Shown piece by piece: positions 55,977 through 64,000 of a DNA stretch of 64,000 nucleotides. The notes under the pieces are model-generated. The model did no database searches and had not been told where the DNA came from. It worked only from the letters and a program-made list of their open reading frames with translations. This DNA comes from Tetramitus jugosus (Eukaryota > Heterolobosea > Eutetramitea > Acrasida > Vahlkampfiidae), in assembly GCA_937625935.1 (NCBI GenBank), contig OW569381.1, positions 248,001-312,000 of the forward strand, in the 5' to 3' direction. Each line of letters begins with the position of its first letter. Position 1 is the first letter of the stretch. The translations under genes were made by a program, and so were the position numbers.

Positions 55977-57905
55977 ATGATGACTATCGCACAAAAAATG
56001 TTCACTTCTGTCATGCACCTGACCATTGGTCTCATCATCATGACGATACTTTTCGCCTCATCACTAACATTGATGACTCAATCTGTTCATGCAGCCACCG
56101 TCACATCCTCTGCTATAAAAACTCCGACTGTGAACAGCGGAGAAACAAGAATTTTGCTTACGGGAGCGGCGGGATTTATTGGATACCATTTAATGGACCA
56201 TTTGGCAACGACATCACCAAAGACAAAGGTTATTGGTATTGACAATTTCAATGATTATTACTCTGTGGAGCTAAAGTACATGAGAGCTAATGATTTGAGG
56301 CGCAAACACAATGCCACCATCATTGAAGGCGACGCTTGTGATGAACAATTGATTGATGACTTGTTTCGAAAGTATCGTTTCACTCACATTGTTCACTTGG
56401 CTGCACAAGCTGGTGTGCGCTATTCACTCAAGAATCCAAAGTCCTACGTCACTGCAAACATTATGTGCAATGTCAATTTGTTGGAAGCGATCAAAAAATG
56501 GAATTTGGGCACAAGGTACATTTATGCCTCTTCTTCCAGTGTCTACGGCCTGAACAAGATTCCATTCTCGGAGAGTCAAACAGTAGATAGACCAACAAAC
56601 GTCTATGGCTCTACAAAGATTGCTGGTGAGCATTTGGCATCCGTGTACAATTATTTGTACGGTATTCAAGTGATTGGACTGCGGTTTTTCACCGTGTATG
56701 GTGATGATGGAAGACCAGATATGGCTGTGTTTGGATGGGCAGAGTCCATGGCTCACAATCGCCCCATTACACTGTATTTCAAGGAGGGAGCAGAAATTAC
56801 AAGAGATTTTACTCATGTTGATGATATTGTGAGAGGTATTGAAGGTGTCATTCACTACTCTTCCAAGCCAATTCGCTCTCCATCGTCCCCTGAACAAGAA
56901 GGAACAATTGAGAACAAGCCAGAGGTGTTCAATCTCGGAAACAATCAACCAGAGAGTGTTCATGCTCTTGTGTCCTACTTGGCGCAGGATATGGGTAAAA
57001 GAGAAGCTGCCGTCGCAAAGACTATGGTACCATTGCCCGATTCTGACATGATCTCAACTTTTGCTGATATCGATAAGGCATCGAGACTGTTGGGCTTCAA
57101 GCCTCGCGTCTCATTGCAACAAGGAGTCAGACGATTTGTTCAATGGTACAAGTCTGTCTTTTGGCCAGAAGATGTCATCTTTACAACCTATTTCACTGAG
57201 AAGGAGCACCCAGAGAGAGCCAATATCATCAAGTGCAGCTCATTTGATCTCATGTCTGAATGGTACGAGAGTGTGCATAAGCTCAACTTGAGAGCTGTGG
57301 TCTTCCATGATGCTCTGGATGATGACTTTGTGGCCAAGTATACCACTCACAATGTTCGTTTTGTCAAGGTTACACTCGGTGAACGATCCAATAACGATGA
57401 GCGATTCTTTATCTACCTAAACTACTTGAAGGAGAAAATGAAGATCAATCCAGAGCTCGCACCAAAGAGAGTTCTGATGACTGATTTGTTCGATGTCAAG
57501 TTCAACAGGAATCCATTTGATTTCATGGTTTCGCATGAAGCAAAGACTGGTTCTCGTGATTCCTTGTTCATCGGATCAGAGAGAGAAACGATCATGGAGA
57601 GTGCCTGGGCTCAAAAGAGATTGAGTCAATGTGTCGATCCAAAGAGGTGGGAAAAGATGATGAGTTCTATTCTGTTGAATCCTGGTATTGTTGGAGGAAG
57701 AACCAGCACAATCATCAACTTTTTGAGTGTTTACACGAATGAGATGAGCAAAGCACCAGTTTCTGCAAACTGCAACACTCCAGTCTTCAATGTTATCGTT
57801 CGGGAGAATCCAACATGGAACTCGGCTGCAGTCACTGGAGCTCCATTCCACACTGAACTGAAGGCTTACGACAACTCTTCACATTTTTACATTAAGCACA
57901 AGTAA
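55977..57905 (+). CDS. UDP-glucuronate 4-epimerase-like enzyme fused to a glycosyltransferase-like domain
   Basis: 642 residues from the ATG at 55977; a longer frame upstream lacks an ATG. Residues ~10-45 are one hydrophobic signal-anchor, predicting a type II membrane protein of the secretory pathway. Residues ~58-395 form an extended SDR epimerase with NAD site TGAAGFIG, catalytic Ser/Tyr/Lys in ASSSSVYG and YGSTK (~210-214), and RFFTVYGDDGRPDM, as in plant glucuronate epimerases. Residues ~400-642 form a second domain not seen in those enzymes. VVFHDALDDDF and LMTDLFDVKF near residue 502 look like the strand and DxD-type site of a GT-A glycosyltransferase. The fusion suggests synthesis and transfer of the same sugar; the donor and acceptor are unknown. 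Confidence 0.85.
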   Translation: MMTIAQKMFTSVMHLTIGLIIMTILFASSLTLMTQSVHAATVTSSAIKTPTVNSGETRILLTGAAGFIGYHLMDHLATTSPKTKVIGIDNFNDYYSVELKYMRANDLRRKHNATIIEGDACDEQLIDDLFRKYRFTHIVHLAAQAGVRYSLKNPKSYVTANIMCNVNLLEAIKKWNLGTRYIYASSSSVYGLNKIPFSESQTVDRPTNVYGSTKIAGEHLASVYNYLYGIQVIGLRFFTVYGDDGRPDMAVFGWAESMAHNRPITLYFKEGAEITRDFTHVDDIVRGIEGVIHYSSKPIRSPSSPEQEGTIENKPEVFNLGNNQPESVHALVSYLAQDMGKREAAVAKTMVPLPDSDMISTFADIDKASRLLGFKPRVSLQQGVRRFVQWYKSVFWPEDVIFTTYFTEKEHPERANIIKCSSFDLMSEWYESVHKLNLRAVVFHDALDDDFVAKYTTHNVRFVKVTLGERSNNDERFFIYLNYLKEKMKINPELAPKRVLMTDLFDVKFNRNPFDFMVSHEAKTGSRDSLFIGSERETIMESAWAQKRLSQCVDPKRWEKMMSSILLNPGIVGGRTSTIINFLSVYTNEMSKAPVSANCNTPVFNVIVRENPTWNSAAVTGAPFHTELKAYDNSSHFYIKHK

Positions 57906-58072
57906 GGAGATAATAAGGAAGAATATCACTCGAGAACTAACGTGGAGTCTAAAAACTAACATGAGAGTTCAATCAAGGTGCTCCAGAGCACACCGCCGTC
58001 TAACAAATTTTGCACAACCATAGTGCGTAACGGGTTAAGTTCGATCAATAAAAGACGCATGAGAGTAACAAT

Positions 58073-61000
58073 TTATCTGGTGCCATACTCACTCACACTT
58101 TCTGTAATTTTCTCCACATTCTTTGCCAGACTAAAGTAAACGTACGAAGGATACATTTGGGCGAAGGTCAGCTGGAAAACAGGGTTTTCGAGCTCCAAAT
58201 GTGATCCTGCGTGAGGAAGCAATGTAGATGGAGATTCAGGCACAGTCAGGTCAAACTTTCGGTGCGAGAAGAGGGTCTTGGGCAAGTTGGTCCACTCGGC
58301 TGATTCTCGACTACCGCCAACATCGATCCGTGGATGCTTGGTTGATGGCAGTAACTTTGTGTTGTCCCTTTTGGGTCCAGCATATTTGGATACCTCAACT
58401 CCAACACATTGCAAGATAATTTTGGCATAGTCGAAATATTTGGCAAGCATTTCTACATGATGGTGATTACCGTCTAGAACTAACTTGGATGCTTCCCGTA
58501 ACTTATTTTTTTGAGTGTTGTTATGGGTTTCATTTGATACATAGTTGCCAATCACAATGAACAGCGAACTCATCCAAAGGAATCGTGGCATTTCTTTTCG
58601 TTCTCTTTTGAATTGAATTGACATATCAAGGATGGATTTCTCTAGTCGAGATTCCAGTTGAGAAATGGGAACGAGTACTCCCTTCTCATCTCTAATATTT
58701 ACATCCAACGCTTGAACAAAATTCATAGCATTCTCAAATATCGTAAAACGATAGCTGGCTTCTGTCGATCGAACATGCTCATCCATGAAATCAAACATGA
58801 ACATATATTCACTGTACACATTTGGTAGTTGAGCTCTAATGAACACATACAAATAGACTGGGAATATATCATCAGCTCCAAGGTCTAATTGTTTCTTGAT
58901 CGTAGGACTGGCGCTCATATTTTTACTCATAATGTTGTAATCAATCGCATTGATGACCTCTTTGTGCGTTTGTACCAATTGATGGTACTTGTCATGAGCA
59001 GTGAAACAACCTGATGACAACTGTCTCAATCTGTTGATACATTCGTTGTATGGTTGCTTAAATAATCTATTATTTTCCTGATCGGGTATAAATTGACTCT
59101 CAACACCAAGCTCTTCCATATTGATTCGACACAGTGATAAAAACTTGAATCGATACATCACATCCTGCTCCTCATAACATAGCTTGTAGATGGAGAACAA
59201 TGTGTTATAGATTCTTCTTGTGATGCAGTTTTTGATTGTGTACATGAGTTTGTTCGTTCCATAGATGGTTACTCCATCCAATCCAAGCACTTCCGTGACA
59301 GTCATTTTAAATTCATTAAAGAAACTATAGAGATCATCTAGAGCGTTTGGCAATTGAATCTTCGCGTCTGATTGACAAGTAATAAACGATTGATGATATC
59401 TCCAATTGAACAGGTGGACAAAGTCCTGAGTTATGCGGAATAGTACATTTGAATTATACATTTCGTTTAACACGTCATCAATATCATCGTGCTCCTCTTC
59501 CTTGTGGTAGTGACTTTGGACAAACTTTGAATATAAGCTTTCATCCAAATATGTTTGAATCGCGTCCTGTATTGATTTCCTTGATATAGGAGATAGTGGT
59601 TCGCTGTGTTCGCTAATGCGCTTACGTCTGTGTTGAATAAATAAATTAGTGCTGCTACCTGCAAATCTCTTTCTTTCTGCTTTGACTTCTGCCGCATATG
59701 AGGCAAAAAAGTTTCGATACTTGTTCTTGGTCATTAGTTCACTTTCAGGCAGTGTGCTAGACTCTATATGACAAAAATGAAACTTTGCTGATTCCTTTCT
59801 CTTTTCAATCTCCTGAACATTTTCTCGTAGTAAAATCTTGGAGCATCTCGATGCACTCTTGATCACACCTTTCTTGTAAGATGCGTTCTTTATGTTGTCA
59901 TAGCTCCAAACTCCTTCTATTCTATCTCCGTTAGGCAACGTTAATTTACCTTTACCATTCTTGTGGCCATTCTTCCACTCCCCTTCATAAACTGTACCGT
60001 CTTTGTACACGATGACACCGAATCCCTCTTGTTGATTATCCTTCCAATTTCCATAATATTGTTTCTCTTCCAAGTTTGCCTCTCCCTTGAACAGCATGAC
60101 ACCATATCCACATAAAGAATCATTGACAAACTGACCGTAATACTTTGCACCAGAGTTGTAATGAATTTCACCCCGTCCATGCTTTTGAATATGAGGAAGA
60201 GCAGAGGGCGTACTTGACACGCGAGTGGAATTGGAGGCATTGAGACCTCGCTCAGCCATAAAGTGAATCAATTGCGATTCTGAATGAGAGCTAATTGCCT
60301 TTGACAAAAATGACCCTGAGGTATCGGACCAATCAGCCTTAATCTGACCAAAATAACGATCACCATTCCGATAAATAACAACTGCCTCCTTGTCTTCTAC
60401 GGGCTTATCTTGACTCCAATGCCCAGTACACGCAAGGATAGGAACTGTTGAGAACCGGCACGTACCGGATCCATTTCTCATATCATCCAAAAACTCGCCG
60501 TCATAAAGATCCCCATTCGCATAATTCAATGTTCCTTTTCCATGCTTGCTCAAACCATTTCCAAGCTCTCCCTCATACAGACTCGTATCTCGATAAACAA
60601 TTGTTCTAATTTTTGCGACTCGGATCATACTTCCATTGCCCGGTGATGCAACACCAATGCTCGACCCTGTTGTAGTGGTGGTGGTGGAGGTTGACTTTTC
60701 AACGGGCAGTGCAGAAGAAGAAGCAGAAGCACTCGCGTTCTGATGAAGATGAACATCAACATCTGCTTCATCCACTTGCGTGCCTGATGCACCATTCAAC
60801 ATGTCCACAATATATGGATTCGCAGCAGACCACACTTGCTCCATCTCTGACGGTGTTCTAGGCCTAAATCGCTTCAAAAAACTCTTTCGTCGACTACCGC
60901 CACTACCACCACCACTGCTGGCACTACTCATGTGACTATTGGCCGACGGAGGAGACACACAACCATTACTACTACTACTACTGCTACTGCTCAGACTACC

Positions 61001-61663
61001 GACACTGCTACTACGACCGGCTCTACCTGGAGAATAAGGAGAAACAAGTGGAGTCAAAGGAGAAGAAGACAATGACGATGATAGAGACAATGGTGAGGAC
61101 TCCAAAGATATGACTCTACTGTGTCTTGATCTTGCCCTATCATGGTGATGATCATCATCATCTGTATCATTATTATTACTATCACGAATACGCTCCTTTT
61201 TATCATCGTCATCATCATGAATGGCACAATTTTCTTCACTCATGACTTCTTCTTCAACACGAGTAAGATCAATTACTTCTTCTTCTCCTTGTTCTTCTTC
61301 TGTTTTTAGGTTTTCTTCTTCTTCTTCTTCTAGTTCTTGCTGTTGTTGATGTTTTTGCTCAGTAATTATATCGAGATCCAATTTGAGGTCCTTGATGCAG
61401 TTTTGGCGCAAATTTTCAACGTGAATTGCTTGTGCGCTTTTAGTGGTTTGTTTTTGCAACAGTTGTTGTTGTTGATGTTGTTTCTGTGGAGTAGGATTGG
61501 ATTCAGTTTTTTCTGCTTTTTGTGGCTTATTGTCTGTCATTTTGGTTTGTGATGGTTGTGATGGTTGTTTAGAGGAGTCGGATGGAAAGTGATGGTGGTG
61601 GTTGGTTGAGATTGATTCTGCGTGATGAGTCGTTGTTTTCAATTCTGTTTCTTCAGCATCCAT
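58073..61663 (-). CDS. MORN-repeat and VPS9-domain protein (alsin-like Rab5 GEF)
   Basis: An intronless frame of 1196 residues. The first ~330 residues are disordered (Gln/Glu, acidic and poly-Ser tracts). About seven MORN repeats follow at ~345-600, for example YEGELGNGLSKHGKGTLNY, YYGNWKDNQQEGFG and YEGEWKNGHKNGKG. The C-terminal part has a VPS9 domain (~850-1010) with the core block GADDIFPVYLYVFIRAQ near residue 930, then YMFMFDFMD and ASYRFTIFENAM. This is the layout of the end of alsin (ALS2), which activates Rab5 on early endosomes. The RCC1 and DH/PH domains of animal alsin are absent. Rab14 and HPS3 genes are in the same window, which may be coincidence. Confidence 0.87.
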   Translation of the reverse strand: MDAEETELKTTTHHAESISTNHHHHFPSDSSKQPSQPSQTKMTDNKPQKAEKTESNPTPQKQHQQQQLLQKQTTKSAQAIHVENLRQNCIKDLKLDLDIITEQKHQQQQELEEEEEENLKTEEEQGEEEVIDLTRVEEEVMSEENCAIHDDDDDKKERIRDSNNNDTDDDDHHHDRARSRHSRVISLESSPLSLSSSLSSSPLTPLVSPYSPGRAGRSSSVGSLSSSSSSSSNGCVSPPSANSHMSSASSGGGSGGSRRKSFLKRFRPRTPSEMEQVWSAANPYIVDMLNGASGTQVDEADVDVHLHQNASASASSSALPVEKSTSTTTTTTGSSIGVASPGNGSMIRVAKIRTIVYRDTSLYEGELGNGLSKHGKGTLNYANGDLYDGEFLDDMRNGSGTCRFSTVPILACTGHWSQDKPVEDKEAVVIYRNGDRYFGQIKADWSDTSGSFLSKAISSHSESQLIHFMAERGLNASNSTRVSSTPSALPHIQKHGRGEIHYNSGAKYYGQFVNDSLCGYGVMLFKGEANLEEKQYYGNWKDNQQEGFGVIVYKDGTVYEGEWKNGHKNGKGKLTLPNGDRIEGVWSYDNIKNASYKKGVIKSASRCSKILLRENVQEIEKRKESAKFHFCHIESSTLPESELMTKNKYRNFFASYAAEVKAERKRFAGSSTNLFIQHRRKRISEHSEPLSPISRKSIQDAIQTYLDESLYSKFVQSHYHKEEEHDDIDDVLNEMYNSNVLFRITQDFVHLFNWRYHQSFITCQSDAKIQLPNALDDLYSFFNEFKMTVTEVLGLDGVTIYGTNKLMYTIKNCITRRIYNTLFSIYKLCYEEQDVMYRFKFLSLCRINMEELGVESQFIPDQENNRLFKQPYNECINRLRQLSSGCFTAHDKYHQLVQTHKEVINAIDYNIMSKNMSASPTIKKQLDLGADDIFPVYLYVFIRAQLPNVYSEYMFMFDFMDEHVRSTEASYRFTIFENAMNFVQALDVNIRDEKGVLVPISQLESRLEKSILDMSIQFKRERKEMPRFLWMSSLFIVIGNYVSNETHNNTQKNKLREASKLVLDGNHHHVEMLAKYFDYAKIILQCVGVEVSKYAGPKRDNTKLLPSTKHPRIDVGGSRESAEWTNLPKTLFSHRKFDLTVPESPSTLLPHAGSHLELENPVFQLTFAQMYPSYVYFSLAKNVEKITESVSEYGTR

Positions 61664-62603
61664 TTCATCACGGTTGTTGTTGTTGTTTGGAATTTTCTCT
61701 CAACTTTTTTGTTTTGTTGGAATGGAAAGCGGATAAAGGCACACCTGGCATTGTTGTTCGACTCACATTTACTCAGAACACTGTTGAAATCATGGTCCTA
61801 ATTCCCTCGGACCATGATACTAGAGTTTGCAATGAACTATCGATTAATACATCACCAATCGGATGCTCGAATTTTGTGCAGACGTGTTGTGGTACCATCC
61901 GATTGGTGACAGTTGAAGAATCGAAGAACCGGTTCTGTAATTTTGCGCGAATTTTTCCACATGCAAACGTGTACAGTCACGTATCATTGTAAATACAATG
62001 AACAATCGGGTGTACTGTAATTATACCCAGATTTGCACAATGATGTGGAACGACCAAAGATTTCTCGGTTACTGTTTGTGTTGTTTCTCTCTCCACGGAG
62101 ACCGGCCTCTTTCTTGTTCTCTTGTATTCTACTTGTTCAATGTTGAATCCACTCTTTAAAGTAGCAGTGTTGTGCAAGTGTGTGATCAAGACTGTTAATG
62201 AATGAATTACTACCAGTTTCATTGCAACGTTTGTCATACTTTCAACCATTTGAGAGAACCGAATGTCATATTCTTCATTTCAATCCTGTTTCTCCAGGGT
62301 GCCAAATGGTTCAACCGGAAGTTCTTGTATCTCTTTTTGTCAAATCCCATCTCATAGATAGTGATGACAGAGTACTCGCTCATTCTGATACCATATCCTG
62401 AACAAATTCAGTGGTGTGGTGGAATGTGTCATTGAGTATCCTTGCGGACATGATCTTTCTGGACAGCAACAGTTCTGAATCGGTTGTATTTTGCTTTTCA
62501 CTTTTAAGGAAGAAAGAATAGAACCATCAATCGACCATTTCCAGATTCCTTTCGGCCCCGATATTTAACCCCGCTATCTCATTGTAACAACGCATTAAAA
62601 AAG
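61664..62603. other. Long intergenic region with strong inverted repeats
   Basis: 940 bp between divergent genes. Two perfect inverted repeats stand out: ATCATGGTCC/GGACCATGAT (61789-61798 and 61809-61818, 10 bp arms, 10 bp loop) and TCACCAATCGGATG/CATCCGATTGGTGA (61852-61865 and 61896-61909, 14 bp arms, 30 bp loop). A third, TCATTGT/ACAATGA, is near 61984-62001. Short open frames on both strands are not supported as genes. This could be a structured RNA or a small palindromic repeat. Confidence 0.45.
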
Positions 62604-64000
62604 ATGTTACGTCGAGCTTTCACAAGAAGCTCCTACTTTCGCCCTACCAAACGTTTCCAATCATCATCCTTTCCCAAGGAACCCACTAAATTGTCTTATA
62701 ACTCATCTATTTTATCTGCATCACCTTTGTTGGTCGAAGAATTGCGAAATCGTCTTGCTGATAATTTCTTTACAAGCTATCTTCTCAGTGAAACATTTGT
62801 TAGCAAAAGCCACATACAGATGTATGAAACCATCTTGAGTACTTGTGTTGCACTTTCAAGAGACAAATTCAAGGACGTTGTTGGAACATCATCACTTACA
62901 TTGATTGGTCCAAGAGGAATAGGAAAAACCACCACATTGAAGAATATGGTCCATCCAATCAGTATCTTATTTCCACAGATCATTCCAATTTATGTGAATT
63001 ATGTTGATATCTTAGCGAACAGGTACACACAGAGAACGCCCATACTCCAAATTGTTGCGGATCAACTAACTATACATGGTATCAAGGTCGAGGAAAATCA
63101 AGACGACACCTTTTATCCTCTACGTGAAGCGCTGCGGGAGTCTGGAAAGTATGTTTTGTTGATTGTAGACGAAATGGACAAACTCTATGAGGTACAACCA
63201 AAATATGACTGGTCAGAAAACTTGGCAGCAACACTGGGACAGCTAGCAAAGTTGGGTGACGACGACTCTGGACGTTTTGCAGTCACGCTTTGTGGTTCTT
63301 CTTCGAGACTCATGTCTCTTGTTACTGCTAATGGAAAGAGAGAACCGGAATGTGTTGAACAGTTCCCATTTGTGATCGACGCACCAAATTTGAATGGTAA
63401 CAAATACAGAGAGTACCAAATAAATGCAGCACCTCCAACGGACTTAACAACAGTAGCACAGCTCATTTATGGCAAGAAGGTAGATAGTAGCATTATTCGT
63501 GAGGTACGTGCTGTTGCCTTCGTTACAGGAGCAGTTGCCCGTGAAGTTTCGAGAATTAAGACATCACCAAGTTTTAATGAAGAACTCTTCGCACAATTTG
63601 AAGTGGAGTCAAGTGAAGCTGCTGCTCATACATTATCTAAAGCGGGTCCAATTTGGAGAGAGCTGCTTGATCTCTTGTACAAGAAGAATGCCAGTCTCAT
63701 GGGAGACTTGTTAAACCCAGATGGTTCTGTGAATTTCGAAACAGTTATGACAATTGATTGGGAGCAGAAGTTCGAGGCACTAGACTTGGCGGAGTTAAGT
63801 TCTTCTTGGAAGAAGAAAGATCCTGAAGAGACAAATCTTGAGCATTGGATATATTATCTTTATGATCGTAACTATATAACAATATCTGGAGTGTCAAATG
63901 GTAGACCCGACAAGTTGTATCCGTACTCATTGTTCATGTTAGCGAGACACAAGATGGATGAAGAGGTCAAAGCCAAAACCAGAGCATCCATGACCAAGCA
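62604..64000 (+). CDS. P-loop ATPase with mitochondrial-type N-terminus, cut by the window edge
   Basis: The frame opens at an ATG (62604) and stays open to the end, 465 complete codons. The first ~25 residues (MLRRAFTRSSYFRPTKRF) are Arg/Ser/Phe-rich without acidic residues, typical of a mitochondrial presequence. A P-loop GPRGIGKTT lies near residue 102 and a Walker B LLIVDEMDKL near residue 185. A sensor-like strand VTLCGSSSRL follows near residue 228. It resembles the AAA/STAND-type ATPase domain found in large protist families (for example trypanosome RHS-like or Crinkler-associated ATPases). That placement is a guess, and the C-terminal effector domain is outside the window. Confidence 0.8.
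   Translation, partial: MLRRAFTRSSYFRPTKRFQSSSFPKEPTKLSYNSSILSASPLLVEELRNRLADNFFTSYLLSETFVSKSHIQMYETILSTCVALSRDKFKDVVGTSSLTLIGPRGIGKTTTLKNMVHPISILFPQIIPIYVNYVDILANRYTQRTPILQIVADQLTIHGIKVEENQDDTFYPLREALRESGKYVLLIVDEMDKLYEVQPKYDWSENLAATLGQLAKLGDDDSGRFAVTLCGSSSRLMSLVTANGKREPECVEQFPFVIDAPNLNGNKYREYQINAAPPTDLTTVAQLIYGKKVDSSIIREVRAVAFVTGAVAREVSRIKTSPSFNEELFAQFEVESSEAAAHTLSKAGPIWRELLDLLYKKNASLMGDLLNPDGSVNFETVMTIDWEQKFEALDLAELSSSWKKKDPEETNLEHWIYYLYDRNYITISGVSNGRPDKLYPYSLFMLARHKMDEEVKAKTRASMTK

Noticed and set aside
61582-61992. 136-codon plus-strand frame
   Set aside because: Its first part is antisense to the start of the MORN-VPS9 gene and its second part covers the inverted repeats; no coding signature.

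Overview
The window looks like nuclear DNA of a protist close to Naegleria (Heterolobosea). This is an inference from the sequence: a standard genetic code with genes packed on both strands and often only 2-300 bp apart, zero to two short introns per gene (about 70-180 bp, one of 531 bp) with GTATGT/GTAAGT-like donors and no long pyrimidine tract, many Gln/Asn/Ser/Thr runs, and a gene set mixing animal-type regulators (LRRC45, CDK20, MCM9, HPS3, alsin-like VPS9, PNUTS) with hybrid histidine kinases and an EF-hand alternative NADH dehydrogenase. Splice junctions were placed by hand from frame, phase and conserved protein motifs. I cannot tell the species.

Layout. 1-1690: 5' part of a three-exon gene running off the left edge. 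2.5-6.3 kb: LRRC45-like centrosomal protein tail-to-tail with an unknown coiled-coil protein, then a tiny two-exon gene. 6.5-13.1 kb: PAP2-family membrane phosphatase, a CHTOP/ALYREF-like RNA-export cofactor, a PAQR receptor-type membrane protein, a Gln-rich protein and a very small protein. 13.9-23.0 kb: HPS3-like BLOC-2 subunit, Rab14, PNUTS-like PP1 regulator. 23.5-30.2 kb: enolase with an unusual N-terminal extension, calcium-binding type II NADH dehydrogenase, PAS hybrid histidine kinase. 30.5-31.8 kb: degenerate non-LTR retroelement fragments directly upstream of a tRNA-Glu gene. 32.4-40.6 kb: two unknown proteins, MCM9 head-to-head with CDK20, and kynurenine 3-monooxygenase. 40.7-44.0 kb: tRNA-Ser with a second, larger tandem/nested array of the same kind of retroelement. 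44.1-49 kb: HIT/zinc-ribbon protein, large non-canonical nucleotidyltransferase, small unknown protein. 49-55.3 kb: 2054-residue kinase-like/ATPase/GAF/histidine kinase/receiver protein. 56-64 kb: epimerase fused to a glycosyltransferase-like domain, MORN-VPS9 alsin-like protein, and a P-loop ATPase with a mitochondrial-type N-terminus cut by the right edge.

Themes. Membrane traffic (Rab14, HPS3, alsin-like Rab5-type GEF), centriole/cilium biology (LRRC45, CDK20), mitochondrial redox (NDH-2, KMO) and phosphorelay signalling (two hybrid histidine kinases) recur, but I see no operon-like logic beyond close spacing. The strongest mobile-DNA signal is the pair of retroelement arrays. Both lie immediately upstream of a tRNA gene, in the same relative orientation (5' ends toward the tRNA, poly(A) ends away), with perfect 14-16 bp direct repeats that fit target-site duplications, and with GC-rich stem-loops just before the poly(A). 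This suggests a tRNA-gene-targeting non-LTR retrotransposon, like the TRE elements of Dictyostelium but of a separate origin.
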